Assembly: GCA_002104895.1 (NCBI GenBank)
Contig: MCFG01000384.1
Span: 35,001 to 57,500, forward strand
From: Anaeromyces robustus
Lineage: Eukaryota > Neocallimastigomycota > Neocallimastigomycetes > Neocallimastigales > Neocallimastigaceae
Reading direction: 5' to 3'
Length of the DNA: 22,500 bases
The notes beneath the pieces are model-generated. The model was not told the origin of the DNA. It searched no databases and saw only the letters and a list, made by a program, of their open reading frames with translations. The position numbers and the translations under genes are program-made. Numbering within the stretch: the first letter of the stretch is position 1; the number at the start of each line of letters is the position of its first letter. Below are positions 20,168-22,500 of this stretch, piece after piece.

Positions 20168-20171
<4 letters not shown>

Positions 20172-20178
20172 TTTATAA

Positions 20179-21597
20179 TTATTTTATTGACCTTATATAT
20201 TTAATTAAGGCTTTTTTATGAATGACTCCAACAAAATGACCATCCATAACAACACATAAATAACGTGTACCTAAACGAACAAACATTTCTGTAGCTAATT
20301 GCATACTAGAATTTACGGATATCATTAAAGGAGCTTGATCAATCCATGGAGTAAAATCATTAATTTCAGGTTGAATTAAATTACCATTTTTAACAAATTC
20401 TTCTTCATTATTATTATTTGAACCTGCTAATAATAAAGCATAATAAGAATCTGGGAAAGGATAAACTAATGGCTCATTAAATATATCCTTTGGTTCTTCA
20501 TTTACATCCTCAGGCATAGATAATGGAAAATTAAAGGAAGTTAATGAAGCATTTAATTTATTATTATTATTTTCATCTGTATTATCTATTAAAACATTAA
20601 AATATTAAAGTATTAAATAAATATTTTATTAATTATTATTATTTATCATATTTATCGATTATTATTTATAATAATTAATACATTTAATAATATGTATTAA
20701 TTAAAAATTTTAATCATAATGAATTATTTTTTTTTTTTTTTTGAAAAAAAAAAAAAATTAAAACGATTAATATATATATATATATATACCTATTTCTGAT
20801 GGACTTCGGGATAATTCTGTAGGTGTCTGAATATGGAATTGAGATTGTGATGTGGAAGCTGTTAGTACTATTGGCATTAATGGAGGTAATGAAACTATGG
20901 AATTAGAATGTGAATTAGTATGTGAGGTATTACAATTATCATTATTATTATTATGATGATAATGATGATGGAATGATCTTGCCATGTAAGAATGTTGAAG
21001 ATGTTGTTGATAATAAGAAGAAGATGGCATTTCAATAGGTACAGATAAATTATTAATATCTACTAATAAAGAATTATTTTGAGTAGATAGTGTAGTTGCT
21101 TTAAATTTTGCCTTATTATTATTATTATTATTATAATCATCATAATCATCTTCATTATCTTTTTCTGTGTCGAAAATATTACTTAAAAGGGCTACTCTTT
21201 CTTCATCATCATTTTCATCATCATTTATTGGTAGAAAACTTTTAGGATGGAATGAATTAAAAAGAGAAATAGATAATGGTGAAAATATTTTCTTTAAGTT
21301 TTTCTTTTCTTCAAATTTATGATTATGAGTTGTAGCATCTTTTGTTAAATCAATTTTAGTATTTTGATTTTGTATAATTCTTTTGAAACAACATGGTCTA
21401 TTATCCCATGATAATTTTCTTACTAAATATATAGCATGTTCTAATTCGTTAAAAGCGATATAACCAACCAAAATACCATTATCAAGAATTGGGAAACCTC
21501 CATCATCTGAATATTGAGTAGTTACTTATTATTGTTATCATTTATAAATATTATTATTATTATTGTTGTTGTTGTTGTTATTGTTATCATTTATAAA

Positions 21598-21640
<43 letters not shown>

Positions 21641-22329
21641 TAAAAATATTATTATTATTATAATAAAGAATAAATAGTTAAGAATAAGATTAGTCTAAAG
21701 TTAATTAATTTAAATTTATTTATATAATTATATCATAATAATTAAAATATAAAAAAATAATGTATATATATAATGGTTTTATTATTATAATTACATAATT
21801 TATAATTAAGAATATCTATTAAATCATCAACACTATATTTATAATTGACTTTTAAAGTTAATACATTAGTATCCATAATATCTACAATTGATTTTTGATG
21901 AATAGGTATCTTTTTATTATTAAGATATGGATAATCATTTTCTTCAATTAGACAATCAAAAATTGAATTTCTATCAAAGGCATCAGCTGTCCATTTTGCT
22001 GCTAAAATAGTAACCATAATTGGAATAACATAAGAAACACCACCAGTTAATTCAAACATGATTACTACTAATGAAATTGTCATTCTTGTTACACCACAAA
22101 GTGCTGCTGCTGCACCTAACATAGCATAAACCCCGGGTGTAATACATTCACCTTTAGCTGGACAAAATGAAAATAATGAAAATAATGGATATAGTCTAAT
22201 TATTACAATATATAAATTTTTAATAAATGAATATATTAAAATATAATTAATTCAAAATATATTTTTTTATTTTTATTAATAAAAAATTTTGCATTTTATA
22301 TATATATTTTCTCTTTATTTTATTTTTTA

Positions 22330-22366
<37 letters not shown>

Positions 22367-22458
22367 ACTTACTTTATTAATCTTAAGAGGCAAATACCTA
22401 CAATTCTTCCAGATAATGCTCCAACCACCATGGTTGGAATGAAATATCCACATGGAAC
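20179..22458 (-). CDS. CLC chloride channel/exchanger, ClC-3/4/5 type, C-terminal part (4 exons)
   Basis: Visible exons in transcript order: 22458-22373, 22195-21795, 21524-20790, 20585-20179. GT-AG, phase-consistent, 542 residues to TAA; the N-terminal part lies beyond the window. The first exon starts VPCGYFIPTM, the GxFxP anion-selectivity motif. It continues through ITPGVYAMLGAAAALCGVTR, with the conserved pore Tyr, and the final helices with MFELTGG. This wording is closest to the endosomal ClC-3/4/5 (Gef1) branch, mostly chloride/proton exchangers. The gating Glu of GKEGP is not in the window, so transport mode cannot be read here. The cytosolic side has CBS1 at about residues 133-196 (IVDIMDTNVLTL .. 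GGFPILDNGILVGYI) and CBS2 at about 486-540 (APLMISVNSSMQLA .. HFVGVIHKKALIKYI). Between them is an insertion of about 285 residues, low-complexity, acidic, His- and Asn-rich. D. discoideum has several clc genes; I do not assign which this is. Confidence 0.93.
21531..21642. repeat. 49-bp tandem duplication plus (ATT)n in a CLC intron
   Basis: ATTGTTATCATTTATAAATA followed by ATT repeats occurs at 21531 and again at 21580, with GTT repeats between them. It lies in the intron at 21525-21794, immediately upstream of the acceptor in transcript direction. Confidence 0.8.
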
Positions 22459-22500
22459 CTTTTTATATATATTAATACAAAAAAAAAATAAAAATAAAAA

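Larger units (their letters stand above)
18497..20178. other. Convergent intergenic region, A-rich then T-rich
   Basis: No gene seen between the 3' ends of EB1 and the CLC gene. The + strand is a nearly uninterrupted A-rich run at about 19063-19262 (A tracts with scattered G and T) and switches to T-rich sequence from about 19491. Simple arrays follow (listed separately). Long + strand open frames in the pentanucleotide array exist only because TTTTA contains no stop in any frame. Confidence 0.7.

Noticed and set aside
22247-22453. 68-codon - strand frame starting MWIFHSNHGG
   Set aside because: It overlaps the CLC exon 22373-22458 in a wrong frame; the frame starting VPCGYFIPTM carries the conserved CLC motif and splices correctly.

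Overview
The window is nuclear DNA of a dictyostelid social amoeba. Non-coding DNA is almost entirely A and T. Introns are short, A/T-rich and GT-AG, genes are separated by long A and T tracts, and one protein carries huge (AAT)n-encoded asparagine runs. The EB1 homologue here is about 278 residues, whereas from memory the published Dictyostelium discoideum EB1 is much larger. The window may therefore come from a D. discoideum relative rather than the reference strain. No bacterial operons, CRISPR arrays, transposon ORFs, tRNA or rRNA genes were recognised.

Layout. Positions 1-60 are probably the 3' end of a + strand gene. Positions 712-10028 (+) hold a 14-exon gene that I rebuilt exon by exon. 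Its N-terminus matches the CFAP20/DUF667-domain protein CFAP20DC (C3orf67), and about 1,900 residues of Asn/Lys/Ile-rich low-complexity sequence follow. That tail contains a 17-unit 15-residue tandem repeat with an exact 180-bp higher-order period. One intron (3531-4486) is almost pure TAA/ATT triplet repeat. Positions 10589-13110 (-) are an 8-exon CHORDC1-type HSP90 co-chaperone (two CHORD zinc domains and a CS domain). A gene-free 3.4-kb divergent intergenic region follows, with a strong imperfect hairpin at 14011-14131. Positions 16533-18441 (+) are an 8-exon EB1 microtubule plus-end protein. Positions 18442-20178 are a convergent intergenic block of A-rich and T-rich tracts and simple arrays. 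Positions 20179-22458 (-) are the C-terminal four exons of a ClC-3/4/5-type CLC chloride transporter with two CBS motifs split by an unusually long insertion.

The genes do not form one pathway. The CFAP20-domain protein belongs to a ciliary/microtubule family and EB1 tracks microtubules, but their proximity is probably chance. The most striking point is a complete, expanded CFAP20DC-type gene in a lineage that has no cilia. All exon boundaries were read by eye from splice sites, frame and homology recalled from memory; no search or transcript data were used.
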